Position numbers and translations under genes: made by a program. Positions 34,980-47,435 of a stretch of 51,537 nucleotides of DNA are shown here, one piece after another; within the stretch, counting starts at the first letter, position 1; every line of letters starts with the position of its first letter. Source of the DNA: Golubevia sp. BC0850 (Eukaryota; Basidiomycota; Exobasidiomycetes; Golubeviales; Golubeviaceae); the NCBI GenBank assembly GCA_012976225.1, contig JAAVVG010000049.1:1-51537 (forward strand). The letters are read 5' to 3'. The notes under the pieces were generated by a model that worked only from the letters and a program-made list of their open reading frames with translations, searched no databases and was not told the origin of the DNA.

Positions 34980-35493
34980 ACGTGAGTTGGTCTTCACTGA
35001 GATTCCACTTCTCTCGTGGACTAACCCCATGTCTTTATCCGTTTCTTTCTCATCTCACCTCAGCATCCCTCTCAATCGATTCCTTCTCCGATCTGTCTTC
35101 CTCTCCTTTTTTGGTCTTCACTTTTTGCTTGCACCACCTTCAGAGTCTTTGATTTCCGCCAGCGAAAAACAAGGTCCATACTTTGATCTTCTCGCAATCG
35201 ATCGGTATTACGAAATGCCGACTGAGACTTCAATCGTTTGTTCGCAATCACAGAACACAAAAGAATCAAGAGCAAAAAAGAGATTTGACATTCATTCTAT
35301 CGTCCTCCAGAAAAGGTGTGACATCTTGGACATTTGAATCGACAGAGTTAGATGAGCATGCTGGAGCAGGCAGAGGTAAAAGCTGAAGCAATCTGATCTG
35401 AACATCCTAGCAAAGTCGAGTAGAAGATGAGGCAGCGACGAAGGAGGAGAGGGAGCTTCTCGAAACTTGTTGGACGAAGGAAGAAAGAAGTCC
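34980..35493. other. Convergent 3' ends; nothing recognised
   Basis: 514 bp between the stops of TPR/F-box/LRR gene C (+) and Pbp1 (-). Several overlapping short frames here carry no recognisable motif. Probably 3' UTR sequence. Confidence 0.4.
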
Positions 35494-38400
35494 TTATTGC
35501 TGCTGATCTGGACCTTGAGATCCGTCCATAGGAGGTCTGACATTACCTTGAGGCATAAAGTGACCAGGATAAGGCATACCTGGCACTGAAGAGAGAAGGC
35601 GAAAGAGGCGAGCGAACGGAATAAGGAAGTCAGAAGGAGGATTGAGAAGACGAGAGTCGAGTCTTTTCGCAGCCAAATCGATCGACTCACTAGGACCAGG
35701 CTGAGGCTGGTAGTACATAGGAGCAGGCCCACCTTTCTGTTGCATATGAGGAGGAACTTGACCTGGTCGAACTGGAGGACCAGAGTGAGACGGTTGGTGC
35801 ATAGGGAAGTGTCCATGTTGACCTGGAGGAGCCATGTTAGCCATCTGAGGAGAGTACATTCCTCCAGCTAGAGAAAAGGATGACGAGAAGAGGAGTGGAG
35901 ACGAAGCAGAAACCGGAAAGGAATTAGTCGACAGAAAACACGACTCGGCTTTGAAGTCAACCAGATTCCTTCTCGACGCCGTGGAGGTACTCACGAACTC
36001 CATGAGGTGGAACTGGAGAGAAAGGCATCTGCATGAAAGGTGGCGGCACATTTCCATAGCCTCCTCCTGGACCCATCTGAGGCATCATTTGGGGAGGTCC
36101 CTGTTGACCTTGCCCTTGTTGAGGACCTGAATTCTGTTGCTGCTGAGGATTTTGATTACCTTGTTGAGGAGGCGGCTGTTGGATAGAAGATGAAGATAGA
36201 GAAGATAAGAGGAAATCGTGAGTCGCAGACATCTCAAAATCGAGCTACAGGAGTTTCCTAACTTACCTGACCAGGTCTGAAAGGGAATTGCTGGTTGTGA
36301 GGAGCATACATTCCGAAAGGTTGAGGCTGACCTTGCATGTAATGAGCTGGACCATTTGCGTTAGCTGGATGAGGAGAATGATGCATGATTGGAGGTTGAG
36401 AATTATTTCCATGAGGTGGTTGAGGACCTCCAACTCCTGCATGGAAAGCTTGAGGACTTCCCTCATCGAATTGAGATTGAGGTGCAGGTGCTCCAGAAGG
36501 ATTGACAGCAGAAGGTGGGAAAGCACTAAAGAGTTGACGATAAGGCTTTCCACTGAATTCCCAACCCGAAGAGACCATTCCAGCTTCCGGTACTTTTGAG
36601 AGTTTGAAAGGATCGAAATCGTCTCTCAATCGGAATGGAGTTGAAGAGATTAGCTTCTTGGGTACTCTGAGACCGAAGAATGGATTTGATGGAACTGGAG
36701 GAGTGGCGGAGGTAGAAGAGGAAGCTAGGGCAGCTGGAGCTGCGGCCAAGGTTGGAGTTGAAGGAACTGGACCACTTGAAGTAACAGCTTCTGAAACACC
36801 TGGAATTGCTGGTTGAGTTGAGGTTGAAGCAGCAGCCGTAGATCCACCTGGCTTGAAGGAACTTGCATTAGGATTGAATGGCTTGAAGCTGCTAGCTTTG
36901 GCACTGAACTTGAAAGAGGCAGCAGCGGCAGCAGATTTCCTCGCTTCTTCTGCAGCAGCGTTCGAGCTCGAAGAGACCGAGATTGAGGGTGGAGCAGCTG
37001 AAGAAGCACCTGCTTGACGAGCCTTGGCCTTCTCTGGATTGAAAGGTGGGATTTTCGGAAGAGTCATTGCAGCTAGTAAAGCTTTCTTCTCAGCTGAGAC
37101 CGGAGTTCCAGTAGCAACTCGAGCTGAAGCATTAGGTGAACTTGGTTGAGCTGATGCTGGAGTAGCGCTGAGTCGATTTTGAGGTGAAGCTAGGTCAGCG
37201 CCCAAGTGCTTGGATGAAGAAGTATTAGCTGTCTTTTGAGATGCAGCGGCGATGTGAGCTGAAGTTGGACTAAGACTCTTCTTGAGACTTGGATCGCGAG
37301 GCTTGTCGGAGGCCATCGAACCTTTGCTTGAAGCGCCAGCTAGGTCTTCAGGGACTGGAGTCTTGAGCTTGAAGGTAGAGTACCAACTCTTAAGATCGTT
37401 GACACGAGTTTCCTTCTCCTGCTTCTGGAGAGCTGTCTTCTTCTCTTCCAATCGCCTGTGCTCCAAGGCTGCGAAGCCGCGGAAGTCGCTGAGAAGGGAG
37501 GCTGTATCGGTTGGCTGTTGGTGGCAGACCCAAAGACGAGGTCAGAGTGAGATCAAATTTATCAGATAAAGTGAATCAGACAAGGTGAAGTCGACCGAGA
37601 AGATGCAAACTTGAGAAACAAAAGGAAGTAGGACTCACATTCGGCTTCTTGCTGCTTTTCTCAGCCTCGGCGGCGGCAGCATCAGGAGCTACAACTGAGG
37701 CAGCGACTGGAGCTGGAGAGGCTGCGCTAGAAGGAGTGACAGCTCCATTGACCTTGGCTGCAGCAGCAGCTGCGGCTGCTCTACGAGCGGGAGGAATGTA
37801 GGCGTTGCGATCTCCAGCTTGCACCGTGCGGTCTACTGAACTCCAACTGAAGACGAATGAAAGAAACGAAGAAACCACTAAGCTAGGACTCATCGAAGAG
37901 CCGTTCAAGAGAAAAAGTGAATGATGGAAGAGTAGACTCACCGAGCTTCTTCAGTCTGACCAGACTCATCGACCTTGTTACGTTCCTCAGCGATATGAGG
38001 ATGAGAAGTAGAGCTCTAAAAGAATTCAAGGGAGAGAAAGTCATTAAAAACTGAAAACACCTTCAATAATCCACTTCGATCGCCTTATCAAGCTTCCAAG
38101 CCAAAACTACTCACATTCAAAATCTCATTCGCCAATTTCTCCGCTCTTCTCTCTCTTTCCAAGAAATCCTTTCCACTCTTATCCAATTTGGTAGTATACA
38201 TCTCTTCGTCGAAATCAGTCTTGGTTCCAAATCTAGCTTCATTGACAGCGAATTGATCCCAAGAGCCAGAAGATCCACCTAAACCTGAATCTGCCTTTCC
38301 GCCACCAATTGGAGCAAGACCTGGATCGTCAGACCATTTCTGAAGAGTACGACCTCCATTGAGGGCATCGAAAGCAGAGTTAGAGATTTCGGTATCTGTG

Positions 38401-39384
38401 CGGAAAGCTGTGAAGGTGGGTACAAGGGGAGGAGAGGAAGAGCTTTAGCTCGCTGCGAGAGATAAGGGCTCGAGCTTCTCTAAGGCCAACATGCTTCAAG
38501 TAAGCAACTCAAATCTTCAAGACTTCCCATCCCTTTGATACCCCTTAATTCAGCAGATCCAACGATCGATTTAGAAGAGCGATATGGGAAGACTCACCAT
38601 CCCTCTCTCTGGCCTGCTTGGTCTCCTTCTCCGAATCACCCATCTTGACATGATTTGCTTGGACTTGATTCAAGTCACTTCCTAGAATTGTTAGAGTAGG
38701 CTTGAGAGGACCTAAAGCGGGTTCTGATCCGCCAGCAGGAATAGGTAGGATCTCTTGAGCTGAAGATAAGATGATACCCAATTCGCCTGTCTCTAATGAA
38801 GCTGAATTGAGGATTCCAAGGTATTGAGTCCCACCTCTTACTACAGCGATGACTGAATGACCCTGTTTAGGATTCAATCGCAACAAGGTGTGAATGGAGG
38901 ATAATCAGAAGAGTGAGGGGAATGAGGGGAGAGGGAGAGGGAGGAATTATAGCAAGGGAGGGAGATGAGAGGTACTCACGACCAAGCTAACGATGAGGAA
39001 CAACATTCTCTCTCTCATTAAAGCCTGAGTATCAACAGTTCCAGTACTTGAACTGGTCAAAGAAGGGAAAGCAGTTGGATTAGCTTGAGGTTGATGATGA
39101 GGATTTGGTGAATTGGAATTAGAAGCGTTCAGACCCCATCGAGGTGAAGAGGTTCCATTGTTACTGTTGGCTGCGTTTGAAGGGTTGTTAGCTGAATTGC
39201 CTAAGGATTGACGTGGATTGATGTTATTGAATCTTGCAGAGTTACCACCAGTTGGTAGATTACCATTCTGATTTCCATTTCCATTTTGAGAGTTTGAGGA
39301 TGAGTTCAATTTGGAGCCAGCTCCAGCACCAGCACCAGCTCCTCCAGATCCAACTGAATTTCTAGGTCTAAAGGATGATGCCAT
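35494..39384 (-). CDS. pbp1: Pbp1/ataxin-2 homologue
   Basis: RNA-binding scaffold that joins poly(A)-binding protein and stress granules. About nine exons; the first is 39384-38980 and the second 38862-38598. Order: a Gly/Ser/Asn-rich N-terminus; the ataxin-2 SM-like domain (GHSVIAVVRGGTQYLGILN, exon 2); the LsmAD domain in exon 3, with FDEEMYTTKLDKSGKDFLER and RAEKLANEIL; an Ala-rich linker (NAYIPPARRAAAAAA); then the conserved NDLKSWYSTFKLKTPVPEDL. A PAM2-type motif (FKPFNPNASSFKPGG, genomic 36841-36891) should bind the MLLE domain of PABP. The C-terminal 250 residues are Pro/Gln/Met-rich with short Q runs near 36100-36180, followed by PGMPYPGHFMPQG, and end in QQQ. This low-complexity end is expected to favour condensates. 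Start chosen at 39384; a frame open upstream to 39516 lacks a clear initiator. Exon edges in the last third are approximate. Confidence 0.9.
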
Positions 39385-40006
39385 ACTTCCCTCCAAGAAT
39401 CCAGGCGAAGAAGAAGGGGGAGGAAGAGGAAGAGGGGAAGGATGGAGGAGAATGGGGATTGGAGGAGAGAGAGGATGGCGAGGCGTGTTGCGTCGAGATC
39501 GAGCTCCAAATCGCAACCCCTTCTCCTTTTCTTCATTCCAAAGGTGCTTTGAAAGGGAACTGATAGGTTCTCCAGAAAGAGACAGAGCTCCATGAAGAAG
39601 ATCTCAAAAGAAAGGAGAAGTTCCACAGCATGAGAAAACCCAATAATCTCTGACGTGTTTCTCATGAATCAGTCAAAAAGTCATTCAAAATAACTGCGTT
39701 CTCTATTTCCCACAGATGTCCGATGGAATCGCTGATGCGTCGTTCGTTGCAGCAAGAAAAGCTGCGTCAAGAAAGAGGCTTCGAGGCATAAGTGACAACT
39801 GTCTAGAAATGGAAGATGTTCAAAGCAGTACAACAAGAAGGTGAAAGGGCGATAGCGAGGGAAGAGGCGTAAATGTAGCAATTGGGTCGTGAGAATAATT
39901 TTTTGAAAGGGTAATGTATGTACGAATCTCGGGAATTAATCTATTGGACTACGTCAATTAAGGAAGGTAGCAAGGTTTCTGATTCTTCTTTGTTCCACTA
40001 GGTTCT
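39385..40006. other. Pbp1 upstream region / DUF2985 gene 3' flank
   Basis: 622 bp between two minus-strand genes. It contains the Pbp1 promoter/5' UTR and the DUF2985 3' UTR. Open frames on both strands here are short and featureless. Confidence 0.4.
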
Positions 40007-43000
40007 TCATTCAGAAGATTTCCAGTGATTTTTCTTCGATTTTTCTTGGATCTTACGATGCGACTTCTTCCTAGAAGCTTTCGGTTCTTCGAATCCTTTC
40101 TCAGTTCCATCTGCTCTACCTTCTTCCATTTCTCTGTCTCTTCTTCTCTGCATCCTCTCCCAAGCTTCTTTCTCCAGAGCCACTCTCAATCTTCTTTCTA
40201 CCTCCTTCTTCTTCTTAGTTCTTCTTCCACCGATATAAATCAGCAAACCAGCGACAGCGTTGCAACTCAAAGAGGCAGAAATCAGAGTAGCTGTGAGAGC
40301 AGTTGGCCTATCCAAGTAGTAGATTCCCCAGGTACCTAATGAATGAGTGAATGGAGAGGAGAGAGAGGTTAGAAAATTAAGTGCCAAGTCGCAGAGAAAA
40401 GAGACTGGTCACTGGACTTACAGCCTCCTAGAGCAGCCTGCAGAAGAGAGTGACAGTCCAATAGACAGACGATGACGATCATCAGATCCAAAGGGAAAGC
40501 CCTGTGAGTTGCTGTCTCGTGGAAACGGTAGAAAGTATGCGAGGCATGAAACTTGCGTTGATGATGTTGAAGGATTGCTTGCTCTTCAGGAGTTAAGACT
40601 ACGACATCTTCTATGTCTTTGACCAGTTCGGATTGGATTGAGGTGTTTCGTTTGACCGGTGGTCGGAGAACTAGCTCCAACTCTTCAGTGTCGTCCTCAT
40701 TGTCTTTCCCTTTCTTCGAACCTCCTTCTTCCAGACCGACTTTGCTCTCTTTCGAAGCCTCTCTTTCCTTCTGTCTCCTCTCAATCTCTTCCTTCTTTGC
40801 CTTATCGATTTCAGCTGCTCTGATAGCGTCTTCTCTAGCAAGAGGAGGAACGATCAGATTCGGATGCTTGTGATGTCTGTGATGATGATGTTTCTTTGGT
40901 TTCTTGTTGACTTCATTCGAAGAGTTCAAAGTTGAGTTGCCTTCGTCTTCCGAGTTTGATTCAGTGCTTTGAGTATCCAGACGACTGAGAGGAACCAGAC
41001 CTGAAGAAGAGTTCCTTTCTGAAGAGTCCGGACTCAAAGGATCTGCAATGATTGAAGAAGATGGAGTCGTTCCATCTACAGAATCCAATCCACTATTTCT
41101 ATGGAAATTACCGCTATCTCTAGATCTTGAAGAGCTTTGTTTTCCGTTTCTATAAGGATTTCCATCATCTTCACTGACTTTTTTTCCTTCTATCCTCTTT
41201 CTAATCCTTTCTTCTGCTTGGAAATTCTCTTCATTCTCTTCCGTCTTGACCTGGTTAGCACCCTCTCCAACAGGTCTGGGCAGATCGTTTGGATCTCTCA
41301 ATTCTGGTAAATGCAACCTTTCTCTTCTTCTCCAAGTCAAGTTGTGATAGTGAGCGATGTGAATCATTCGATAAGTATCCACTGCTCTGAAGGGAGCAAA
41401 CCCTAGTCCTACAGCCGCAAATAGAGCGCATAGGATCTGGTCGCAGATCTCAATCCAGTATCGTCTTCTATTACCGACTTCGATCCAACTGAAGATAAAT
41501 AGGATGATGGCAGTTCCCCAAAAGGTGATGAGAAATCCGTAGAGCGTCATGATGAATCCCATAGCTAAAGGGGAAATGGAGTTCAACAGAGCAAGCAAAA
41601 TTAGATTGAATTAGCTTTAATAGATGATTTTCATGAAAAGGGGTGGAAGAGAGGGCGGTCATGTAGTACTCACGAGTTTTAACGAAAGCCCAGAATCCTT
41701 TCATTCCCCTTCTGAACTTAGCCTTCTTAGTCAAAAGTGCCTTAACATGTTCATCCAACTGATTCCTTTCATCTTCATCTAAATCTTTCCAATGATCAAT
41801 ATGTTTTTGATTCTCCAATTTCTCTCTTCTTCTCTCTAGCTTCTCTTCCTCTGTAAGACCTCTTTCATCGTCTTCATCATCCTCATCTGCTTCCTCTCCA
41901 TCAGAAGCCTCTGGATTTGAATACACACTTTCATTTGCATCTTGATCTTGAGCAGCTGGGGTTTGAACCTTGTTGGTTCCAAAAGACATAGCACTCGAGA
42001 CTCTAGTCAACATCGAAACAGGTCGACTACCTTTCCTACCAATTTTCTGACCATCTTGAAAAGCTGGAGTTGAAGTTCTCTGATTCGAGACTTCGTTAGA
42101 TAAGTCACTTTCTTGAACTGATCTTTGACTTTTTCTGCTCTTTCTTCCTAGACTGTCTTGATTGACTCTAGTGTCTCCATCGTCTCCGGAAGTTCTCTCT
42201 CTTGTTTTCCTGACGGCATTGTTAGGAGCCATTGTTGGGAGAGTATGAGTCGGTCTTCTTTCGAAATAGCTTCCGATGTTAGGCATGAAGATAGAGTTCT
42301 GGATGTTTGAAAGATGACCAAGAGCACTGAGAAAGAGAAAGGGGAACGTCAAGATCAGCGAGAAGTTCATCTACTCTGTCCTTATTGTCGTGATGCTTAC
42401 CTTACTTCCGGATCTATCACATCTAAGTAGTCAACTACTTCTTCAGCATGATGATCTGCTTCATCTTCTTCGTCCTGTCTTCTCTGTCTTCTCTCATCAT
42501 CAGTTTCCTTTCCCTCAGCTGCCTCCAGATCTTTGAGACTCTCTACACCAGAAGATCTTCTCTTAAGACTGAAAATGGTGTTTGAACTTTTAGTGTTTTT
42601 CAAAGCGTTTCCGAGTCTTGAGGTCCTACCGATTGAATCAGGTTGAATTCCGGATCTTGGAGTTGAGGGATCAAAAGTGAGTCCAGGTGGAGTGTTCGGT
42701 TTAGGAGTAATTGCACCTTCAACTTCGTTGCCGCTACTTTCTGGAATAGAAGAAAAATAATCTACACTTTCGTCGCCATGAGATTGAAGTTGGGGTTGAG
42801 ATTGAGGTAAAGAAACAGAGGAATGGTCTTCAGAGAGTCTGCCCAGTTGAGGTAAGTGCCCCGCGGTAGCTCTAGAAGCCGTTCTCTGCCTACTCTCAGC
42901 CTGATTTCCAATCTTATCTTTACTTTCATTAGAAGAGGTTGGAGGTCCGACAGCAGAAGGATGAGACATCAATTGACTACTATTGAATAAACCAGTTGAA

Positions 43001-43596
43001 CTACTTCTTTGCCTTCCTCCTAATCCTAACCTCTCCTTCTTAGCTTGACTCTCTTTCTCTTTCTTCAACTTGGTTTCTCTGTTCTCTCTATCCTCTCTAG
43101 CAAGAGACTCTACCACTCCACCTCTACTTCCTCTTCTAGCATTGCGATGGTACTCATCCTCCTCTCCACGTTCCCTTCTCTCAGTCTCATCTGCTCTTTC
43201 TGCTAATCCCATCTCTATTGCTAATCTATCATCTCCTGACGTATGATCTCTAACCCAATCCACTTGCGGATTGTTTGAACGATGTTGATGAGTGGGTAGG
43301 TTTTGATTTGAGTGAGACCTAGACCTTCCTAGTCCAAACCATCCTCTTCCTCCAGTCTCAGCTGTCTCCTGGTTCCTTGAAGTGGCCCTCAGTGAATTTG
43401 AGCTTGGAGTGCGATTCGATGATAGATTGGGTCTGGATGTTGATGGAGTCAGAGGAGGAGCGAGAGCATTGGAAGTCGAGGTGGACGGCTGGTCTGCTGA
43501 AGTTGAAGCTGAACCAAACTCAGATAGTTGAGCCTGAGTAGTAGACGACTTGGTTCTTTTGACTCTGATTGGTGCTTTTTGACCACTCGAAGACAT
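40007..43596 (-). CDS. DUF2985-type integral membrane protein, function unknown
   Basis: Four exons: 43596-42401, 42326-41674, 41564-40422 and 40335-40007. They sum to 3321 nt, giving 1106 aa, all GT-AG. The first ~400 residues are Ser/Arg/Gln-rich and presumably disordered and cytosolic. An acidic Glu/Asp stretch (EEADEDDEDDERGLTEEEKL) precedes the membrane core. The core has GFWAFVKT joined to PMGFIMTLYGFLITFWGTAI, then WIEICDQILCALFAAVGLGF, FRAVDTYRMIHIAHY, and after a 260-residue charged insertion FPLDLMIVIVCLLDCHSLLQ and TALTATLISASLSCNAVAG. This is the arrangement of the fungal DUF2985 family, which has no known biochemical role. A His-rich run (KHHHHRHHKH) lies in the insertion. The C-terminus is strongly basic/acidic. 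Start taken at the first Met after a frame that is open but Met-poor. Confidence 0.85.
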
Positions 43597-44741
43597 CTTG
43601 GAGAGGAAGGGGTAGGTAGGAGAGTGATGTGGGTGCAGGTGGCTTCTCACAGCAGAGAAGGTGGAATTTATGCGGTATTGCTTGGTTCTTGACCTAGCTC
43701 AGGTTGAAGTTGAAGTCTGGTATAAATGAGGAAGCTGAATTTGACTAGGAAGAAGAAGAAAAGGATTTAAGGAGGTGTTGTTCTTTCTCTTTATGCTTTC
43801 TTGCCTTCTCCTGATCTTGGATCCTTGATGATCAGATATACCGGATGACCTCGGATTCAATTTCCCTTTTGGAATGAAACGACAAGGAAAAGAAGTCTGG
43901 AGATTTGATTTCTCCAAAGGAGTTGTTGATGGTTTGGGGTGGAAGAAAAGGTACGGTTCTCGAATTTTTGGCGGGTGGAGGGGCCGGATGAGAACATCCG
44001 TGGGTGAAATAATGGTCCGAAGGGCTTTACGGAGTCGAATACCGGAACAAGAGATGTTTCTTTGGAAAGATCTGTTGGGTCGTTTCTCTTTGTTGCTACA
44101 TACTGAACTCAAGTAGGTATGGGTAGACCGAGGCGGTAGGAAATGAGGAAAGCAGTAAGAGGGGTTGGTTGAGGTGGCGAAATAAACGATGAATTCGGAG
44201 AACTGGAACCTCGATTCTAACTCTGAGCAGCCGAGGAAAACAACAGCAATATGGAATCGGGTATGATTCAGAGAAGAAGGGAAAGAATGGGTGAAGGTGC
44301 ATCCTGATGGACTGCAAGGTGATCGAGACAGTCGGTGAAGCAAAGCAAAGGTCGAATCAATCTAGAAACTCAGATGACGTTGCGTTTTCCGTTTTTAATT
44401 TTACTTTCTTATTTTTTTGAAAATCAAAGACAAAGGCTCGATCACTGAAACGATGTTAAAGGTTTGAAGTTCCTTCGCTTCACAGGTTCTCCCCTCCCCC
44501 CCCCCTCTTTCTTTTTGTAGCCCCTCTTTTCGCCTCGTCTCATTCTACCCCTTTCTGAACTACCCATCCTTTCCAAAAAAAAAGCGATCTCTTTCAATCT
44601 CTGGAAAGGAGAGACAGGAACTTGAGTTGAAAGACATCCTTCTCCTTTGGACCTGTCGCCAACTTGGAAAAAGGAAGGAAGATGGTTAAAAATCAGCTTG
44701 ACCCTCTTTACATTTGCTCCTCCAAAGCTCTACTCACCAGT
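43597..44741. other. Intergenic; nothing recognised
   Basis: 1.15 kb between the DUF2985 gene start and relative D. A 214-codon frame at 43699-44343 (-) is most likely 5' UTR/promoter read by chance. Pyrimidine and A runs lie near 44390-44580. Confidence 0.4.
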
Positions 44742-46267
44742 CTATCTTGGTTTCAAAGTTTTCATTTCAACTCTTCCAGACGTGAAGATCTCGAGCTTCC
44801 CAAGAGTTTCCCTCTCAGTGAACCAAGTTTCCCTATATCCAAGATCCGAAACCTCAGTATAAGTTAAATCAATCCATCTCTCAGGTACTGCTACGATTTT
44901 CAGGTTTGGAATGGTTCTAGAAGTTGAAATGCATTCTAAAAGATAATCTTCCTCCATATAATTTGAAGGGGTTGACAGTTCCCAGAAGTAGCCTTCCAAA
45001 GCTATAATTTCTAGAGTTTTGGGTAACCGGGTTTGAATTTGAGTGTGAACACCAATTAGAGCTCCGATATCTAGACACAAGATCTTGGGGGAATTCATGA
45101 AACGTAATCCATAGAAGTTTTCGGTTCGTCAGGAGTAGGAGATAAACCAAAGACTCTGAGGTGCAACAGTGAGTCGTAAGAACTGGACAACCCTCTAAGA
45201 GCGCTTTGATAAACCGCAGTTTGCTCCCCAGTTCTAGTTCCAGCATCGTTCATACAAATTTCTCAAGAAGTGAACCCTTTTGTAACTCGGAGAAAATTAA
45301 ACAACGCCTCCCCTTTTCTCGTCCCGCATTCCCAATCCTCCATCAATTCCTCAGGCAGTCCCCACCAACTCTCCGGCTCCTCTCTTCCATGTCAAAGGTA
45401 GAACTCCAGTTCTACCTCCTTCAAATTAGATAAACCTTTGAAAACATCAGCGAGCTCTGATAGATAGCGTTGATCGTCAACGCTGAAGCCGACGTTAGTT
45501 GTCAAGTGACGTAGGGAAGGTGAAAAGCATAAGATAAAGATGAGATTCCTGGCACTTATGAAATTCTGATGATAAATGGGTAGAAAGATATGTAATCTGA
45601 CTAAAGAATTTGTGAGGAAAGCTAGAGGAATTCTCTTTCCCCAAGCAGTCTAGATGAGAGAAAAATTGATCAGATCGGGGCATTGAAGAATAAGAGTTTG
45701 AATTCCTGGCATCTCTTCGAAGAACCAATCTTTGAGTCTCTGAGATGATTTTTTTATCTGCTTCATCTTGCTTGGATTGCGATGAAGTCCAGTATGTTTC
45801 TCGATCGACTGGTAGCAAGTCCGTCACTTGATCTGCGTGGATTCATAATTCTCTGTCTTCTTTCCTGGTGGAATCTTTTATCATTAGATATGTAACACGA
45901 TCTCCAGTACCATCTCTGGAAACAAAGGCTTGATAAAGGGCTGGAATGTCGGAGAAATTGATGGTGAGATTTTGATTTAAACAACCAATCCACAGCTTGT
46001 GACTCGCTTTCGATGTCAAAATTTAGCGCGGAGAGCACTATCTCTCGGCCTGTTCATATAAAGAAAGACAGAAAGAGTGAGTGGTGGTGGAACTTGAGAG
46101 CTCATATCCATCAGAGCAGCTCACCTTCTCCCCCGTCTCTTCTCATCCTTCTCCTTTCGATCGACTTCCGCCCACTTTCCGATACTCTCTGAGAGTATAT
46201 TGACTATATCTCCAGGTAGCTTGTTCAGATTCGAAGGAACGTCTTCTTTGATTTCAATTCGATTCAT
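44742..46267 (-). pseudogene. Short F-box/LRR-like relative D, decayed
   Basis: Exon 1 (46267-46125) starts with ATG, contains NLNKLPGDIVNILSESIGKW and ends in phase 2, exactly as in relative E. Exon 2 starts at 46049 with PRDSALRAKF, matching SRDSALLGLALIS of E. The frame then breaks at a T run; the next frame reads HKLWIGCLNQNLTINFSD and continues the similarity. Further stops or frame changes occur near 45840 and 45650. The distal part is well preserved: KTLEIIALEGYFWELS, IPNLKIVAVPERW and LGKLEIFTSGRVEMKTLKPR up to the stop at 44742. I read it as an F-box-like N-terminus with LRR-like repeats, now probably a pseudogene. Function unknown. Confidence 0.5.
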
Positions 46268-46861
46268 TTTCTTTATGCGTGTGAGGGAATTAGAAGCAGC
46301 AGAAAAAAAGAAAGAGACCCCCTACTTCAGTACTTCGGCATGTAGAGTCCGAAATGAACGAATCTGAGTGAACAGTGAGGATCTTCCGAACCATGTTTGA
46401 AAGTGAATTGTTCCCTCTGTTAAAGAGATTCCGAAGCAGATTGTTCAGTCAATTTCGAAAAGCTTGACTGATGACTCGTTGCCAACGAACCGAAGAAAAG
46501 ATGCTAATCTCGCTACAAAACAGACATCACTCGACCTAAAAAAGTTTCTTGATCAAACATGAATCAGATCAAAAAGCCGTTGAAGACTGAGAAGGTTGTC
46601 GAATTGAAAATCTTGGGTTTGTGTCGACGAGCTCTCGATCAGCTATGCTGTTCTTGATTTTCATCTGTCCAGCTCGTTGGCTTTTTTTTCCATTGTCGAC
46701 CTCTCATATGCATCCATTAACGATCTAGCTAAAGAGGAAAAACCAAGAGCTCTTCCCAGGTTGAGGCCCAGTCTTCTTCTTTGGAAGGGTCACCGGCTGG
46801 AAAAACAAGGCGAGGCATAACCACGGGAACCGAAGAATCAACGACTGTGACTTTTACTTGT
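46268..46861. other. Intergenic; nothing recognised
   Basis: About 600 bp upstream of relative D. It should contain the old promoter of D. No gene, RNA or repeat recognised. Confidence 0.4.
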
Positions 46862-47140
46862 CTAGAGCTCACCGGTCGTTCCAGGTCTCAAGACGCTTAA
46901 ATTCATTCTACCGCTAGTGAAACCTTCGAAACTCCTGAGGTCACTTCTTCCTTCTCTCCACTTCTTCATTTTTGGCGGGTCAAGTTGGAGTGGAGTGGAA
47001 GGTACCATCACGTTTTTCAAGACAAGCAGAACATTCCTAGGAAGCATCGTCTTCAGCGGAAAATGAGGAGGAAGAAAGGCATCCAATCGGATTAAGCAGC
47101 GCATCGCTCCCGCTGAAGAAAAGAAGAAAAACCTCTTCAA
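46862..47140 (-). pseudogene. Fragment F of the short F-box/LRR-like family (C-terminal end)
   Basis: The minus-strand frame contains RSFEGFTSGRMNLSVLRPGT, which lines up with LGKLEIFTSGRVEMKTLKPR at the end of relative D. The preceding LVLKNVMVPSTPLQL resembles PNLKIVAVPERWIDL of D. No F-box-like start or upstream exons were found, so this looks like the remains of a third copy just upstream of D in the same orientation. The match is short and was judged by eye. Confidence 0.4.
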
Positions 47141-47435
47141 GTTGATCTTCTTCTTCTTCCATTCTACTTTGCTTGAACACTCTTTTGGAACTCGTTCAAA
47201 GACTCAATAGAACCCTCGGATCATCGCCAATTGGTAGCATATAAGCAGCTTATCAAGCTCACAAGAGGTTGATTTGGAACAAATTTGAAATCTGGAGACT
47301 GACACAAGTTCTTCAAGTTTCATCCCTGATTCCGTTCATCTTCAAGCCTTTTCCGAACTCTTCTCACTTCTGTCTTCTCATTTTCCAGAGATTGAATCTG
47401 TCGCTCACAACTCCGACCTCTTGCTACCCTCCTTA

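Noticed and set aside
43699-44343. 214-codon frame upstream of the DUF2985 gene
   Set aside because: No hydrophobic pattern, domain or codon signal; it lies in the presumed 5' UTR/promoter and reads as chance.
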